Made by a program: the position numbers and the translations under genes. Of a stretch of 37,849 bases of DNA, positions 37,476 to 37,849 are shown piece after piece. Origin of the DNA: a virus; the IMG/VR virus record IMGVR_UViG_3300050121_000055, positions 1 through 37,849 of that record; one strand, given 5' to 3'. The first letter of the stretch is position 1, and every line of letters begins with the position of its first letter. Below the pieces are notes generated by a model that made no database searches, was not told the origin of the DNA, and worked only from the letters and a program-made list of their open reading frames with translations.

Positions 37476-37745
37476 ATGCTGGAACAGTTAAGTAAAATTG
37501 GATTTTTAGCAGCACATCAAAAATATGAAGATATTGAAATGTATCGGGAGCTTTGCGATTATCAAGACACCAACCTAACCCCTGCCGAAATTGTCGACCT
37601 CGCCCTGGCGAAAGAGGAAGGGCGAATTATCCCAAAGAAGATCATGGACGGAATTAAAGAAAACGAACGTCAAATGATCGAGGCGTTTAAAAAGTGTGAG
37701 GCCGCCGAGGCCGAGAAAGAGAGGGTAGAGAATGGAAAGAATTGA
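37476..37745 (+). CDS. Short phage protein related to the gene at 348-857
   Basis: The product is 89 residues from ATG 37476, ten bases after GGAGG, the same spacing as in the first copy. It shares the DTNLTPAE motif (20 identical bases) and the EAAEAEKER ending with the 169-residue protein at 348, but the N-terminus differs and the zinc-ribbon part is replaced by a plain helix (EEGRIIPKKIMDGIKENERQ). This is a mosaic pair built by recombination in shared blocks. It overlaps the next gene by 14 bases, just like its relative. Function unknown. Confidence 0.65.
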   Translation: MLEQLSKIGFLAAHQKYEDIEMYRELCDYQDTNLTPAEIVDLALAKEEGRIIPKKIMDGIKENERQMIEAFKKCEAAEAEKERVENGKN

Positions 37746-37849
37746 AGAGTGGAGAGACATTAAAGGATTTGAATGGCATTACAAAATAAGTGACATGGGA
37801 CGAGTTTACAGTTGCACCCGCAATCTTATTATCAAGACGCAGAAAAATA
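37732..37849 (+). CDS. NUMOD4-HNH homing endonuclease, N-terminus only (cut by the window end)
   Basis: The frame runs from ATG 37732 to the edge. The 39 visible residues (IEEWRDIKGFEWHYKISDMG then RVYSCTRNLI) match the NUMOD4 module that opens many phage HNH homing endonucleases; the catalytic HNH part lies outside. The first five codons resemble the start of the Ead-like gene at 844, which occupies this spot in copy A, so the two may have exchanged at that point. Confidence 0.7.
   Translation, partial: MERIEEWRDIKGFEWHYKISDMGRVYSCTRNLIIKTQKN

Noticed and set aside
1-37849. Exact terminal repeat proving a complete circular genome
   Set aside because: The end copies diverge after 121 bases and continue into different genes, so simple circular closure is not shown.

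Overview
The window looks like almost a whole genome of a temperate, short-tailed (podovirus-like) phage of a low-GC Gram-positive host, probably one of the Clostridia. Reasons: strong AGGAGG-type ribosome binding sites, sigma-A-like promoters, hairpin terminators, frequent GTG/TTG starts, and gene families (Gp157, Rad52-like annealing protein, Lar, phage ASCH-like protein, GH25 endolysin) common in Clostridia phages. No ribosomal RNA, tRNA, CRISPR array or recognisable host gene was seen.

Layout. (1) 1-2.9 kb, plus strand: the end of an early operon of small phage proteins, several with zinc-ribbon cysteines, ending in an AP2/HNH-type endonuclease. (2) 2.9-4.8 kb: a small control island. A leftward operon of little genes diverges from a ribbon-helix-helix gene across two facing promoters that share a palindromic operator, followed by a small membrane protein, a terminator, and a separately promoted winged-helix protein that resembles replication initiators. 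(3) 4.8-5.4 kb: an AT-rich gap without a convincing gene, holding the best candidate late promoter and a G-rich inverted repeat just before the terminase. (4) 5.4-13.1 kb: packaging and head genes (small and large terminase, portal, scaffold, major capsid, a capsid-associated protein, connector). (5) 13.1-21.6 kb: short-tail and ejection genes (DNA-stabilisation-like protein, Gln/Ala-rich protein, a 1357-residue ejection protein, tail fibre). There is no tape measure, major tail protein or tail chaperone, which is why it is called podovirus-like. (6) 21.7-23.5 kb: lysis genes (GH25 endolysin, membrane-anchored XhlA-like protein, holin) and a strong terminator. (7) 23.5-26.4 kb: attP-like region with five integrase arm-type repeats, tyrosine integrase, two membrane proteins, CI-like repressor, and a divergent switch with Cro-like gene. 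(8) 26.4-37.8 kb: antirepressor and early operon with recombination and replication genes (Gp157, Rad52-like, NinB-like, HNH, SSB, replication initiator with built-in iterons, RusA), two adjacent radical SAM genes, a short cytosine-methyltransferase-like protein, Lar and the ASCH-like protein.

How it fits together. CI and Cro choose lysogeny or lysis. In lytic growth the rightward early operon makes the antirepressor and the replication/recombination set. Late genes then package DNA, build the head and short tail, and lyse the cell. Because the lysis genes, attP-like region and integrase are contiguous with no host DNA between them, the sequence is either a free phage form or the junction of two prophages in tandem.

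The two ends matter for this question. The first 223 bases and positions 37120-37342 encode the same ASCH-like C-terminus, identical for 121 bases and then diverging, and the genes after each copy are related mosaics rather than the same sequence. This is either a 37.1-kb circular genome with a variant end, an internal duplication, or the start of a second related phage. The most notable other items are the 11-bp-spaced iterons inside the replication gene, the shared operator between two promoters at 3.7 kb, a promoter-plus-terminator-insulated antisense mini-gene beside the antirepressor, an apparent CTG start for RusA, and three cysteine-rich mini-proteins in the packaging module. No wholly new system could be proved from sequence alone.
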